Made by a program: the position numbers and the translations under genes. From Pseudomonas fildesensis (GTDB lineage Bacteria; Pseudomonadota; Gammaproteobacteria; Pseudomonadales; Pseudomonadaceae), in NCBI RefSeq assembly GCF_001050345.1, contig NZ_LFMW01000001.1:124001-188000 (forward strand): DNA of 64,000 nt. Direction: 5' to 3'. This document shows positions 42,399-52,002 of the stretch, in pieces (position 1 is the first letter of the stretch; the number at the start of each line of letters is the position of its first letter). Under the pieces are notes generated by a model, which saw only the letters and a program-made list of their open reading frames with translations, searched no databases and was not told the DNA's origin.

Positions 42399-43356
42399 CG
42401 CCGTCGACACCAGCCGGTTGCGCCTGAACCTGGCGCGGCTGGTGCGCTCGCCGGCGTTCTATCCCTTCGTCGGGCTGGTGGTAGTGACCCTGGTGATGAT
42501 CCTCGCCAGCGACACGTTCCTCACCACCAGCAACCTGTCGAACATCGCCCGGCAGGTGTCGATCAACGCGATTATCGCGGTGGGCATGACCTGCGTAATT
42601 CTCACCGGTGGCATCGATTTGTCGGTGGGGCCGGTGATGGCGTTGTCCGGCACCTTGACCGCGGGTTTGATGGTCGCGGGCCTGCCGCCAGGGCTGGCGA
42701 TTGGCGCCGGGATGCTGATCGGCGTGGCCTTCGGTATCGGCAACGGGCTCTTTGTCGCCTACCTGCACATGCCGCCGATCATCGTCACCCTGGCGACCAT
42801 GGGCATCGCCCGTGGCCTGGGCCTGATGTACACCGACGGCTACCCGATTTCCGGGCTGCCGGAGTGGTTCGGTTTCTTCGGTCGCCAGAGTCTGTTCGGG
42901 ATTGAAGTGCCGATCCTGATCATGCTGGTCACCTACTTCGCCGCCTACGTACTGCTGCAACACACGCGCATCGGCCGGTACATCTACGCCATCGGCGGCA
43001 ATGAAGAAGCGGTGCGTTTGTCCGGGGTGCGCGCGGCGCGCTTCAAGTTGCTGGTGTATGGCATCAGTGGCCTGACCGCCGCAATTGCCGGGCTGGTGCT
43101 GACCTCACGCCTGATGAGCGGCCAGCCGAATGCCGGTGTCTCGTTCGAGCTGGACGCGATTGCCGCCGTGGTGCTGGGCGGCGCATCGATTGCCGGCGGG
43201 CGCGGGGTGATCGTCGGGACTTTGCTCGGCGCGATGCTGCTCGGCGTATTGAACAACGGACTGAACATGCTCGGGGTCTCGCCCTACGTCCAGAGCGTGA
43301 TCAAGGGCGGGATCATTTTGCTGGCGATTTTTATCAGCCGTCAGCGCCACAAATAA
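42382..43356 (+). CDS. Sugar/polyol ABC transporter permease (RbsC-like)
   Basis: This 324-residue inner-membrane protein has 8-10 helices and the RbsC-family signature [15 protein letters not shown]. The later [13 protein letters not shown] loop contacts the ATPase. I prefer the GTG at 42382, because AGGAGG lies five bases upstream. The ATG at 42364 places that AGGAGG inside the gene. Either way it overlaps the ATPase stop, so the two are translationally coupled. Confidence 0.85.
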   Translation: MNTSINAVDTSRLRLNLARLVRSPAFYPFVGLVVVTLVMILASDTFLTTSNLSNIARQVSINAIIAVGMTCVILTGGIDLSVGPVMALSGTLTAGLMVAGLPPGLAIGAGMLIGVAFGIGNGLFVAYLHMPPIIVTLATMGIARGLGLMYTDGYPISGLPEWFGFFGRQSLFGIEVPILIMLVTYFAAYVLLQHTRIGRYIYAIGGNEEAVRLSGVRAARFKLLVYGISGLTAAIAGLVLTSRLMSGQPNAGVSFELDAIAAVVLGGASIAGGRGVIVGTLLGAMLLGVLNNGLNMLGVSPYVQSVIKGGIILLAIFISRQRHK

Positions 43357-43383
43357 ACTCCTATCAAGACAGGACCGAACACC

Positions 43384-44463
43384 ATGGACAAGCACACCGA
43401 AATGCAAGCTGTCGTCTGCCACGGCCCGAAAGACTATCGCCTGGAACGCATCGGCAAACCCCAGGCACGCGCCTTTGAGCTGGTGATCCGCATCGCCGCC
43501 TGCGGCATCTGTGCCAGTGACTGCAAATGCCACTCGGGCGCGGCGATGTTCTGGGGTGGCGACAACCCGTGGGTCAAGGCACCGGTGGTGCCGGGGCATG
43601 AGTTTTTCGGCTACGTGGTGGAGGCTGGCGAGGGTGCCGAGGAGCACTTCGAGGTCAAAGTCGGTGACAAGGTGATCGCCGAGCAGATCGTGCCGTGCGC
43701 CAAGTGCCGCTTCTGCAAGTCGGGCAAATACTGGATGTGCGAAGTGCACAACATCTTTGGCTTCCAGCGTGAAGTGGCTGAAGGCGGCATGGCCCAGTAC
43801 ATGCGCATCCCCAAGACGGCCATCGTGCACAAGATTCCCGAGTCGGTGTCGCTGGAAGACTCCGCGCTGGTGGAGCCGATGGCCTGCTCGATCCACACCG
43901 TCAACCGGGGCGATGTGCAGCTCGATGATGTGGTGGTGATCGCCGGCGCCGGCACCCTTGGCCTTTGCATGGTCCAGGTCGCTGCACTGAAGACACCGAA
44001 GAAACTGGTGGTGATCGACATGGTTGACGAGCGCCTGGAACTGGCGAAAAAATTCGGCGCTGACGTGGTGATCAACCCGTCCCGCGACAACGCCCGTGAA
44101 ATCATCAATGGCCTCACCGACAACTACGGCTGCGACGTGTACATCGAAACGACTGGCGTACCGGCGGGCGTGACCCAGGGCCTTGACCTGATCCGCAAAC
44201 TCGGGCGTTTTGTCGAGTTCAGCGTGTTTGGCGCCGAGACCAGCGTCGACTGGTCGATCATCGGCGACCGCAAGGAACTGGACGTACGCGGCGCGCACCT
44301 CGGGCCGTATTGCTACCCGATCGCCATCGACCTGTTCGAGCGCGGCCTGGTCACGTCCAAGGGCATCGTCACCCATGACTTCCCCCTGGACGATTTTGCC
44401 GAAGCCTTCGAGCTGGCCAACTCGACGAAGTCGATCAAGGTGCTGCTGAAGCCGGTGAACTGA
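43384..44463 (+). CDS. Zinc-dependent polyol dehydrogenase (EltD-like)
   Basis: The 359-residue MDR enzyme has catalytic zinc ligands in CGICASDCKCHSG and PGHEFFGY. The structural cysteines lie in CAKCRFCKSGKYWMC, and GAGTLG is the NAD motif. It resembles the erythritol/L-threitol dehydrogenase EltD of mycobacteria, including FWGGDNPW, EQIVPC and LDVRGAHLGPYCYP. It should oxidise a tetritol or pentitol to a ketose, feeding the kinase that begins two bases later. Exact substrate is open between xylitol, arabinitol, erythritol and threitol. Confidence 0.8.
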   Translation: MDKHTEMQAVVCHGPKDYRLERIGKPQARAFELVIRIAACGICASDCKCHSGAAMFWGGDNPWVKAPVVPGHEFFGYVVEAGEGAEEHFEVKVGDKVIAEQIVPCAKCRFCKSGKYWMCEVHNIFGFQREVAEGGMAQYMRIPKTAIVHKIPESVSLEDSALVEPMACSIHTVNRGDVQLDDVVVIAGAGTLGLCMVQVAALKTPKKLVVIDMVDERLELAKKFGADVVINPSRDNAREIINGLTDNYGCDVYIETTGVPAGVTQGLDLIRKLGRFVEFSVFGAETSVDWSIIGDRKELDVRGAHLGPYCYPIAIDLFERGLVTSKGIVTHDFPLDDFAEAFELANSTKSIKVLLKPVN

Positions 44464-44465
44464 TC

Positions 44466-45998
44466 ATGGAATACGTGATGGGGGTCGACATTGGAACCCA
44501 GAGCACCAAGGCATTGCTGATGGATGGTCGAGGCACGATCATCGCCCAGCACAGCCAGGGGTATCGCGTGGATACCCCGAAAGTGCGTTGGGCCGAGCAA
44601 TGGCCGCAGGTTTGGCTGGACGCCGTCGAGGCGTGCGTCGCGCAGTGCATGGCCAAGGCCGGTGTGGCCAAGGATCAGGTCAAGGCGTTGTGCGTCAGCA
44701 GCCTGTACGGCGGCTCGGGGATTGCCGTAGACGCGCAGATCACGCCGCTGCACCCGTGCCTGATCTGGATGGACCGGCGCGCAGGCGAGCAAGTGGCGTG
44801 GGTGCGTGAGCATGTGGACCTGGAGCGGCTGTTCGCGGTCACCGGCAACTCGGTGGACAGTTACTACGGCTTCACCAAGATGCTCTGGCTCAAGCAGCAT
44901 GAGCCTGAGGTATGGGCCAATACGCGCTACCTGCTGCCGCCGAACAGCTACATCAATTGGTGCCTCACCGGCGAGTTGGCGGTGGACCATAGCAGCGCCG
45001 GCAATATCGGCGGGGTGTATGACGTGGCGCAGCGGGGCTGGTCTGAAGAGATGCTCGCGGCACTGGAAATTCCCCTGGCGATGATGCCCGAACGGCTGGT
45101 GTATTCCGCTGAAGTGGTGGGTGGGCTGCTGGAGACCTGGGCCACGCGCCTGGGGCTGCAGGCAGGCACGCCAATCCTTGCGGGCGGCGTTGATGCGGCC
45201 ATGGCGACCCTGGCTGCGGGTGTTACACAGCCGGGTAACCACGTGGCGATGATCGGCACCAGTATGTGCTGGGGCTACCTGAACCAGCACGTGGATGCAC
45301 GCCATGGTCTGGTGAGCTTTCCCCACGTCTACAACGGCCATCAGGACCTGTACATCTTCGGCGGAGCGATCACTGCCGGGGCGTCGGTCAGCTGGTTTCG
45401 CGAACAGTTCTGCCAGGCCGAGGAGCAACAGGCCAAGGCGACCGGTCAGGACAGCCTGGTGTTGCTGGAACACAGCGCAATGAAGATCCCTGCGGGCAGC
45501 GAAGGCTTGTTGTTCCTGCCGTACCTGATGGGTGAGCGCAGCCCGGTCTGGGATGATCGGGCCAGTGGCAGTTTTGTCGGATTGAACCTGTTTCACAGCC
45601 GGATTCACCTCTACCGCGCGGTGCTGGAAGGGGTGAGTTTTGCCCTGCGCCATAACATCGAAGCGGGTACGCGGGGCGCGCACTCCCTGGACCCGCGCTT
45701 GATTGTGGTGGGTGGCGCGAGCCATTCGGATTTGTGGATGCAGATCATTGCCGATGTCACGCGGTACCCGGTGTACACCATTGTTCAGGAGGTGGAAGCC
45801 GCCATGGGCGCCGCGTTGCTGGCGGCGCATACGGTGGGGTTGGTGAGTGATGGGGAGATGGACAAGGGGTGGGTGCAGTTGGAGTTGCGGGCTGAGCCCA
45901 AGGCGGAGAATGTCGAGGCTTATGACCGCGCATTTGCCGAGTACCTGAAGCTGTATCCCGCGCTGAAACCGATCATGCATAGCCTGCAAATCAACTGA
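44466..45998 (+). CDS. FGGY-family carbohydrate kinase
   Basis: The 510-residue kinase opens with the phosphate-binding loop VMGVDIGTQSTKALLMD. It has the sugar-binding WMDRRA region and the C-terminal nucleotide motifs IVVGGASHSDLWMQ and VEAAMGAALLAA. FGGY members phosphorylate xylulose, ribulose, erythritol or similar. It is coupled to the dehydrogenase gene, so it most likely phosphorylates that enzyme's ketose product. It is not diagnostic enough to call xylulokinase or an erythrulose kinase. A REPIN follows before the next gene. Confidence 0.85.
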   Translation: MEYVMGVDIGTQSTKALLMDGRGTIIAQHSQGYRVDTPKVRWAEQWPQVWLDAVEACVAQCMAKAGVAKDQVKALCVSSLYGGSGIAVDAQITPLHPCLIWMDRRAGEQVAWVREHVDLERLFAVTGNSVDSYYGFTKMLWLKQHEPEVWANTRYLLPPNSYINWCLTGELAVDHSSAGNIGGVYDVAQRGWSEEMLAALEIPLAMMPERLVYSAEVVGGLLETWATRLGLQAGTPILAGGVDAAMATLAAGVTQPGNHVAMIGTSMCWGYLNQHVDARHGLVSFPHVYNGHQDLYIFGGAITAGASVSWFREQFCQAEEQQAKATGQDSLVLLEHSAMKIPAGSEGLLFLPYLMGERSPVWDDRASGSFVGLNLFHSRIHLYRAVLEGVSFALRHNIEAGTRGAHSLDPRLIVVGGASHSDLWMQIIADVTRYPVYTIVQEVEAAMGAALLAAHTVGLVSDGEMDKGWVQLELRAEPKAENVEAYDRAFAEYLKLYPALKPIMHSLQIN

Positions 45999-46011
45999 AC
46001 CTGCGCGGTAC

Positions 46012-46106
46012 AAATGTGGGAGGGGGCTTGCTCCCGATGACGGCGTGTCAGAGATACATGTATTGACTGACCCACCACTATCGGGAGCAAGCCCCCTCCC
46101 ACATCC
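46012..46106. repeat. REPIN (GTGGGAGGGGGCTTGCTCCC type)
   Basis: Inverted copies of GTGGGAGGGGGCTTGCTCCC flank a 50-bp spacer between the kinase and the SDR gene. It may end or process the long polyol transcript before the SDR gene. Confidence 0.9.
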
Positions 46107-46136
46107 GGATCTTTATGGACTTCGAGGTCTTTATTC

Positions 46137-46862
46137 ATGACCACTACCTTTGATTTCACCCACCACCGCATCCTCGTCACCGGCGCCAGCAGCGGCATCG
46201 GCCGCGAAATTGCCCTGCAGCTGATAAAAAGCGGCGCCGAAGTCTTCGCCCTCGGCCGCGACGCGCAAGCCCTGTCGCAGCTCGGCTGCCAGACCCTGTG
46301 CCTGGACATCGCCGACAGCATCACCCTCGACAGCGCCCTGCAAGCCCTGCCGCCACTGCACGGGCTGGTCAACTGCGCCGGCATCTCGCGGCTGGAACCT
46401 GCCACGGCCATCAGCGCCGCCGCGTTCGACCAGGTGATGAACGTCAACGCCCGCGCCGCCGCCCAGGTGGCCAGCCGCGTGGCGGCAAAAATGATCGAGG
46501 CAAAGCTCGCCGGCAGCATCGTCAACGTCTCCAGCCAGGCTTCCCTGGTGGCGCTGGACGACCACCTCGGCTACTGCGCCTCCAAGGCCGCACTGGATGC
46601 GATCACTCGTGTGCAGTGTGCCGAGTGGGGCCGCTATGGCATCCGCGTCAACAGCGTCAACCCCACGGTCACGCTCACGCCGATGGCGACCATGGCCTGG
46701 TCTGACCCGGCCAAGCGCGACCCTGCGCTGGCGGCCATACCCCTTGGGCGATTTGCTGAAACCGTGGAGGTCGCGTTGCCGGTGCTGTTCCTGCTGAGCA
46801 GCGCCGCGAGCATGATCAGCGGCGTGAGCCTGCCAATCGACGGTGGCTACACCAGCCGCTAG
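46137..46862 (+). CDS. SDR polyol/ketose reductase (DCXR/L-xylulose reductase-like)
   Basis: The 241-residue SDR has TGASSGIG near residue 16, VNCAG, VNVSSQAS and the catalytic YCASK. Its C-terminal region, RVNSVNPTVTLTPMATMAWS followed by IPLGRFAE, closely resembles dicarbonyl/L-xylulose reductase. It probably interconverts a pentulose or tetrulose and its polyol, widening the substrate range of the locus. It ends in a 4-bp overlap (CTAG) with the convergent LacI gene. Confidence 0.8.
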   Translation: MTTTFDFTHHRILVTGASSGIGREIALQLIKSGAEVFALGRDAQALSQLGCQTLCLDIADSITLDSALQALPPLHGLVNCAGISRLEPATAISAAAFDQVMNVNARAAAQVASRVAAKMIEAKLAGSIVNVSSQASLVALDDHLGYCASKAALDAITRVQCAEWGRYGIRVNSVNPTVTLTPMATMAWSDPAKRDPALAAIPLGRFAETVEVALPVLFLLSSAASMISGVSLPIDGGYTSR

Positions 46863-47863
46863 CCGTTCTCCAGCTGGCCGGCAATTACCACCTTGTCCCG
46901 TGGCTTGTGCGGGTCTTGCAGGCGGTCGAGCAGCAGGCGCACTGCGCTGCTGCCGGCCAGGGAGGCGTCGTGGGCCACGCAGGCGATCGGCACGCCGAAG
47001 ATATCGGCGAAGGGCAGGCGGTCGATGCCGCAGATGGTCAGGCTGTCGTGGGGGATGTTGTGCATGCGCAATGCACGCAGGGCACCGAGGGTGATCAACT
47101 GGTTGAAACCCATGATCGCGTCCGGTGCCGAGTGTTCGGCCAGGTAGTCGAGGGTATGCAGGTAGGAAGGCATCAGCGTGTAGTCGCCGGCCTGTACTTC
47201 AACCTGTACGTGCGGATGCTCGGCTAGCACTTCGCGCAGGCCCTTGAGGCGCTCGACGGTGATGCGTGAATGCTCGGGGCCGGTCAACACCAGCAGGCGC
47301 GCAAGGTCGGGTGTCTGGCGCAACAGGTAGTGCGCGGCCTGGATACCGCTGTGGTAGTTGTCGAGCACGACGCGGCTGAACGGGCTGTCGTGGATCGTGC
47401 GGTCGAGCAGCACCACCGGGGTCTTGCCGTTGCCCAGGCGTTCCAGGTAGTCGGGCTGGTAGCTCGGTTCATCGGAGACCGGCGACAGGATGATGCCCGC
47501 CACGCGGTAGCCCAGCAGGGTATCCACCGCCTTGCTTTCGAGCTCTTCCAGCTCATCGGTGTCCACCAGCATGATGGTGTAGCCGTGCTGTTTCGCCTCG
47601 CGGGAAATCGCCTTGATCATCTCGCTGTAGAACGGGTTGTCCACCGACGCGGTGATCACGCCGATGATCAGGCTTTCACTGCGCTTGAGCCCACGGGCGA
47701 AGGCGTTGGGCACGTAGTCCAGCTCCCGCGCCACTTCGAGAATGCGCGCCAGGGTGGCGGGTTTGACCTGATCAGGTTTGTTCAGCGCCCGGGACACCGT
47801 GATGGTGGTCATGTTGACCCGTTTGGCGATGTCGCTGATCGTGACGGACTTTTTCTTGTTCAT
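46859..47863 (-). CDS. LacI-family repressor of the polyol locus
   Basis: The 334-residue protein starts at ATG 47863 (MNKKKSVTISDIAKRVNMTT) with a LacI helix-turn-helix and hinge helix (residues 5-60) and a periplasmic-binding-like sensor domain (IIGVITASVDNPFYSEMIKA). It is convergent with the SDR gene. The perfect palindrome at 39848-39867 in front of the transporter genes is the likely operator. It should release DNA on binding the polyol or a phosphorylated product. Confidence 0.85.
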   Translation of the reverse strand: MNKKKSVTISDIAKRVNMTTITVSRALNKPDQVKPATLARILEVARELDYVPNAFARGLKRSESLIIGVITASVDNPFYSEMIKAISREAKQHGYTIMLVDTDELEELESKAVDTLLGYRVAGIILSPVSDEPSYQPDYLERLGNGKTPVVLLDRTIHDSPFSRVVLDNYHSGIQAAHYLLRQTPDLARLLVLTGPEHSRITVERLKGLREVLAEHPHVQVEVQAGDYTLMPSYLHTLDYLAEHSAPDAIMGFNQLITLGALRALRMHNIPHDSLTICGIDRLPFADIFGVPIACVAHDASLAGSSAVRLLLDRLQDPHKPRDKVVIAGQLENG

Positions 47864-47921
47864 CGGTAAGGCTGCGAAGGGACACACCCGCAGGCTAGCA
47901 TGCGCGCAGGCGTAGGGGGCT

Positions 47922-48785
47922 TCAAATCAGTGGGTCCCAGCGTTGCGACCAGTCACTTTCCGCCTTGACCACCTCCCGCAACAACCCCAGCGCCTGCTGC
48001 AATACCGCCGAATCCCGCGCGCGCGAATACACCAGGTACGTCGGGAAACTGAACTCCGGCGCCTTGGGCACGCGCTGCATCACGCCGCTGTCGAGGTAGC
48101 TCTGTACTACCCGTGTGCGAAAGTACCCCGCGCCGCCATTCTCCAGGATGTACTGCAACGCCAGCGGCCCCAGGTTGAAACTCAACGCGGCGCGGGCCCG
48201 GTCGGGCAGGGCAGCATCGTGCTGCTGGCGAAACCCCGGGCCCCAGTCGATATAGACGTACGGGTCCGGCTTGCTGACCAACTGCACCAGGATCAGTTTT
48301 TCTTCCAGCACCTGTTCCACCTGCAACCCCGGCCAGTACTGCGGCTGAAACACCAGGGCGGCATCGAGCACGCCCAGTTCCAGCTGACGCAGCAGGTATT
48401 CGCCCTCACGCACTTCAGTACGTAGCGCATAGCCGGGAATGTGTTCACGCAAGGCCTGGGCCCAACCCAGCATCAGCGGGTTGCACAGGCTGACCTCACC
48501 GCCGATATGCAGCACATTGCGATGACCATCAGGCAACGGCAGGTCACGCCGCGCGGCTTCCCAGGTTTGCAGCAACTGGTTGGCGTACACCACAAAGGCT
48601 TCGCCATCGGCGGTCAGGCGCGCACCGGCGCGGTTGCGAACAAACAGCGTACTGCCCAGCTGGCTTTCGAGGTTTTTAACGCGTGCGGTGATAGCGGTCT
48701 GGGTGACGTGCAGTTTCTCGGCCGCCGCGGCCAGGCTGCCGCAGCGGGTGATTTCGAGGAAGGTGCGTGCCAGTTCGATGTCCAT
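47922..48785 (-). CDS. LysR-family transcriptional regulator
   Basis: The 287-residue protein starts MDIELARTFLEITRCGS, with a standard LysR helix-turn-helix (VTQTAITARVKNLESQLG) and an effector domain. ATG 48785 matches the family start; the frame extends further upstream without support. It is next to the LacI gene, but no divergent target is obvious: upstream lies only a small secreted protein on the same strand. Target and effector are unknown. Confidence 0.8.
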   Translation of the reverse strand: MDIELARTFLEITRCGSLAAAAEKLHVTQTAITARVKNLESQLGSTLFVRNRAGARLTADGEAFVVYANQLLQTWEAARRDLPLPDGHRNVLHIGGEVSLCNPLMLGWAQALREHIPGYALRTEVREGEYLLRQLELGVLDAALVFQPQYWPGLQVEQVLEEKLILVQLVSKPDPYVYIDWGPGFRQQHDAALPDRARAALSFNLGPLALQYILENGGAGYFRTRVVQSYLDSGVMQRVPKAPEFSFPTYLVYSRARDSAVLQQALGLLREVVKAESDWSQRWDPLI

Positions 48786-48955
48786 GAAGCCCCCGGGGAT
48801 GAATGGGGGGCATTGTAGAGGCAGGGGCCTGGAATGCGAACCGCTGTAGGCGTCGGGGGGGCCAGGTTCTTGCCGGCGATAGCGGTGTATCAAGCCTGCA
48901 TGTCAGGTAAAACCTGATCCCGCAGACGCCAGCCAATCACGTCCATCAAACTGAA

Positions 48956-49231
48956 CTACTGAAAACCAACAGACCAACGCCTCGTCGTCTGGTCTTCGTG
49001 CCGCTTGTCGATATCAATTTCGTATTGGCACTCCGGGCCCTCGCAGCGGTGTTCCAGCGTCAGCGGCGGCAGGCTTTGGAGGTGGAACAGTGGCTTGGCC
49101 TGGGGCGTTGAATCGACGTGCACAGCCTCCGACGGCGGGGCTGTGTAGGTCAGGTCCAGCGAGGTGCCATAGGCCATGGCGGGCAGGAGGGCGAGCACTG
49201 CGCTCGTCAGAACAGTCCTTGTGAATTGCAT
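48956..49231 (-). CDS. Small exported protein of unknown function
   Basis: The 91-residue product has a signal peptide (MQFTRTVLTSAVLALLPAMA, cleaved near AYG). The short mature part has one Cys pair (HRCEGPECQYEID). I do not recognise a family. The start at 49231 is preferred to an upstream in-frame codon because the signal peptide then begins directly. It should sit in the periplasm. Confidence 0.55.
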   Translation of the reverse strand: MQFTRTVLTSAVLALLPAMAYGTSLDLTYTAPPSEAVHVDSTPQAKPLFHLQSLPPLTLEHRCEGPECQYEIDIDKRHEDQTTRRWSVGFQ

Positions 49232-49324
49232 CTGGAATAATCCGGGCAACAAAAAAAGAGGCGCGAATTATAGGCCATCAACGACCGGAGATGCACACGG
49301 CAATCCCCGGTCGAAAACAGCGGT

Positions 49325-50725
49325 TTAGAGCACGCGCGGTGCTTCAAGGTGCTCGGTGGGAAACGCTTTTGCATACACCTGACATACCCGCAAAACCTGC
49401 TCATCAGCAAACCGCGCGCCCACCACATGCAACCCCACCGGCAAGCCATTCGCCGCCAGCCCGCACGGCACCGATGCCGCCGGTTGTTGGGTCAGGTTGA
49501 AGGGGTAGGTGAACGGCGTCCACTGCGTCCATTCCTGCAGGCCGGAACCCGGTGGCACGTCATGCCCTGCGTCGAATGCGGTGATTGGCATCATCGGCGA
49601 CACCAGCACATCGTAATGCTTATGGAACGCGGCCATGCGCGCGACCAGTGCCGCGCGGGCTTCGAGAGCGGCGTTGAAATCATCCAGGCTCAACCGCTCG
49701 CCCCGTTGTGCAATACGCAGCAGGCCGGGGTCCAGCAGTTGCTTTTGCGCCGCGCTCATCGAGCCGGTCAGGCGTGCGGCACCGGCCGCCCACAAGGTGC
49801 TGAACAGCTCCAGCGGATCGCTGAAGCCCGGGTCGATCTGTTCGACATGGGTGCCCAACTGCTCCAGGCCTCGAACCGCCTGGGCGACCACTTTGGCTAC
49901 TTGCGGATCGACATCCACATAGCCAAACGTGGGGCTGTAGGCAATACGCAAGCCCTTCAAATCTGTAGCCTCACTGAGCCATGGCGTGGTCCTCGGCGCA
50001 CCGATCAAGCCATCCCGCGCATCCGGCTGTGCGACGGCTTGCAGCATCAGCACGCTGTCTTCCACGGTGCGGGTCATCGGCCCCAGGTGCGACAGAATCG
50101 TCATGGAACTCGCCGGCCACTGCGGCACGTAACCGAAGGTCGGCTTGACCCCGAACGTACCGGTAAACGCACAGGGAATCCGGATCGAACCGCCCGCGTC
50201 GCTGCCCTGGTGCAGCACGCCCAGGTTCAACGCCGCCGCCGCACCCGCCCCGCCGGATGAGCCGCCCGCCGTCGTGCGGGTGTCCCACGGGTTGCGTGTA
50301 ATGCCGTACAGCGGGTTGTCGGTGACGCCTTTCCAGCCGAATTCCGGTGTGGTGGTCTTGCCCAGCAGCACCGCGCCGGCCTTGCGCATCAAGGCCGAGA
50401 AGGGTGCGTCCACGTCCCACGGGCCCTCGGCCGATGAGGTGCGCGAACCTTTGCGGGTGGGCATGCCGATGGTGAGCGTCAGGTCTTTGATCGAGGAGGG
50501 CACACCGTCCAGAGCACCGCACGGTTCACCCTTTAACCAGCGTTCTTCGGACGCCCGCGCGGCCTTCAACGCGCCCTCCGGGTCGACATGGCAGTAAGCG
50601 TTGACCACCGGGTTGTAACGCTCGATACGCAGCAGCACGTCTTCGGTGACTTCCACCGGTGACAAGGTTTTGTCCCGGTAATGCGCAAGCAATTGGACTG
50701 CCGTCAACTCAGCGATTTCGCTCAT
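49325..50725 (-). CDS. Amidase-signature family hydrolase
   Basis: This 466-residue amidase has the Ser-cisSer-Lys triad in place: the lysine in GVPSSIKDLTL, and the serines in TTAGGSSGGAGAAAALNLG and GSDAGGSIRIP. It is cytoplasmic, with no signal peptide. It overlaps the preceding M20 hydrolase gene by 4 bp. Together with the ABC importer it probably hydrolyses an amide released by, or related to, the substrate of the neighbouring carbamoylase-like enzyme. The natural substrate is not evident. Confidence 0.85.
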   Translation of the reverse strand: MSEIAELTAVQLLAHYRDKTLSPVEVTEDVLLRIERYNPVVNAYCHVDPEGALKAARASEERWLKGEPCGALDGVPSSIKDLTLTIGMPTRKGSRTSSAEGPWDVDAPFSALMRKAGAVLLGKTTTPEFGWKGVTDNPLYGITRNPWDTRTTAGGSSGGAGAAAALNLGVLHQGSDAGGSIRIPCAFTGTFGVKPTFGYVPQWPASSMTILSHLGPMTRTVEDSVLMLQAVAQPDARDGLIGAPRTTPWLSEATDLKGLRIAYSPTFGYVDVDPQVAKVVAQAVRGLEQLGTHVEQIDPGFSDPLELFSTLWAAGAARLTGSMSAAQKQLLDPGLLRIAQRGERLSLDDFNAALEARAALVARMAAFHKHYDVLVSPMMPITAFDAGHDVPPGSGLQEWTQWTPFTYPFNLTQQPAASVPCGLAANGLPVGLHVVGARFADEQVLRVCQVYAKAFPTEHLEAPRVL

Positions 50726-51990
50726 GCCTGATCCCCCTGGGCCGCGTTGACCATGGCGCGCAGCAATACCGCGCAGCCTGCGGCCAGGTCCTCCGGCGCT
50801 GCGTTTTCGATTTCGTTGTGGCTGATACCGCCTTCACACGGTACGAAGATCATCCCGGCCGGGCCGAGTTCGGCGACGAAAATCGCGTCATGCCCGGCGC
50901 CGCTGACAATGTCCATATGGCTCAAACCCAGGGCACTGGCGGCGTCGCGTACGGCGTTGACGCAGGCCGGGTTGAAGTCCAGCGGCGGGAAGTCGGCGGT
51001 AGGGGTCAGCTCAAACGTCAAACCGTGTCTGGCAGCGGTGCTTTCGATCACGCCGCGCACTTCATCGACCATGGCTTGCAGCGTGTCGGCATGCAGGTGG
51101 CGCAGGTCGATTGTCATGTGCACTTGGCCTGGGATCACGTTACGCGAGCCGGGGTGCAGGCTCAGGCAACCAACGGTGCCGCAGGCGTGAGGTTGTTGCT
51201 GATGGGCGATGCGGTTGACCGCGCTGACCACCTCGGCGGCGCCCACCAGGGCGTCCTTGCGCAGGTGCATCGGCGTCGGGCCGGCGTGGGCTTCGACGCC
51301 GGTCAAGGTCAGGTCGAACCACTTCTGGCCGAGGCAGCCCATCACCACGCCAATGGTGGTGGCCTGGTCTTCCAGTACCGGGCCTTGCTCGATATGCGCC
51401 TCGAAATAGGCGCCAACCGGGTGACCGAGCACCGCACGGGAACCGGCATAGCCGATGCGCTGCAATTCGGCGCCCACCGACAGGCCTTGATCGTCGAGCT
51501 TGTCGAGGGTGTCGTGCAAATCGAACTTACCGGCAAATACCCCGGAACCCATCATGCACGGCGGAAAACGCGAGCCTTCTTCGTTGGTCCACACCACCAC
51601 TTCAATCGGCGCGTCGGTTTCGATGTTCAGGTCGTTCAGGGTACGGATCACTTCCAGGCCGGCCATCACGCCGAAGCAGCCGTCGAACTTGCCGCCGGTG
51701 GGTTGGGTGTCGATATGGCTGCCGGTCATCACCGGGGGCAGGGCGGGATTACGGCCGGCGCGGCGCGCGAAAATATTGCCGATGGCGTCGACGCTGACGC
51801 TGCATCCGGCCGCCTCGCACCACTGCACAAACAGGTCGCGGGCCTGGCGGTCGAGGTCGGTGAGCGCCAGGCGGCATACGCCGCCTTTGACGGTGGCGCC
51901 GAGTTGGGCCAGGTCCATCAGCGATTGCCACAGACGGTCGCGGTTGATCAGCGGCGCGTTGCTCTTGAGCGGTTGGGCAAAACTATTCAT
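50722..51990 (-). CDS. M20-family N-carbamoyl-amino acid hydrolase / allantoate amidohydrolase-like enzyme
   Basis: The 422-residue zinc hydrolase has the family blocks GSHIDTQPTGGKFDGCFGVM (metal-binding His and Asp), the NEEGSRFPPCMMGS Glu pair, GVEAHAGPTPM and a C-terminal SGAGHDA. These define the hydantoinase/carbamoylase branch (HyuC, AllC and beta-ureidopropionase type). It would release ammonia and CO2 from a ureido compound. ATG 51990 has GGAGATTG upstream. It sits between the LivF-like ATPase and the amidase. Confidence 0.85.
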   Translation of the reverse strand: MNSFAQPLKSNAPLINRDRLWQSLMDLAQLGATVKGGVCRLALTDLDRQARDLFVQWCEAAGCSVSVDAIGNIFARRAGRNPALPPVMTGSHIDTQPTGGKFDGCFGVMAGLEVIRTLNDLNIETDAPIEVVVWTNEEGSRFPPCMMGSGVFAGKFDLHDTLDKLDDQGLSVGAELQRIGYAGSRAVLGHPVGAYFEAHIEQGPVLEDQATTIGVVMGCLGQKWFDLTLTGVEAHAGPTPMHLRKDALVGAAEVVSAVNRIAHQQQPHACGTVGCLSLHPGSRNVIPGQVHMTIDLRHLHADTLQAMVDEVRGVIESTAARHGLTFELTPTADFPPLDFNPACVNAVRDAASALGLSHMDIVSGAGHDAIFVAELGPAGMIFVPCEGGISHNEIENAAPEDLAAGCAVLLRAMVNAAQGDQA

Positions 51991-52002
51991 CTTCAATCTC
52001 CG

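Noticed and set aside
44313..46013. 566-codon minus-strand frame antisense to the FGGY kinase
   Set aside because: The plus-strand kinase has all family motifs; the antisense product is His/Arg/Gln-rich without any domain.
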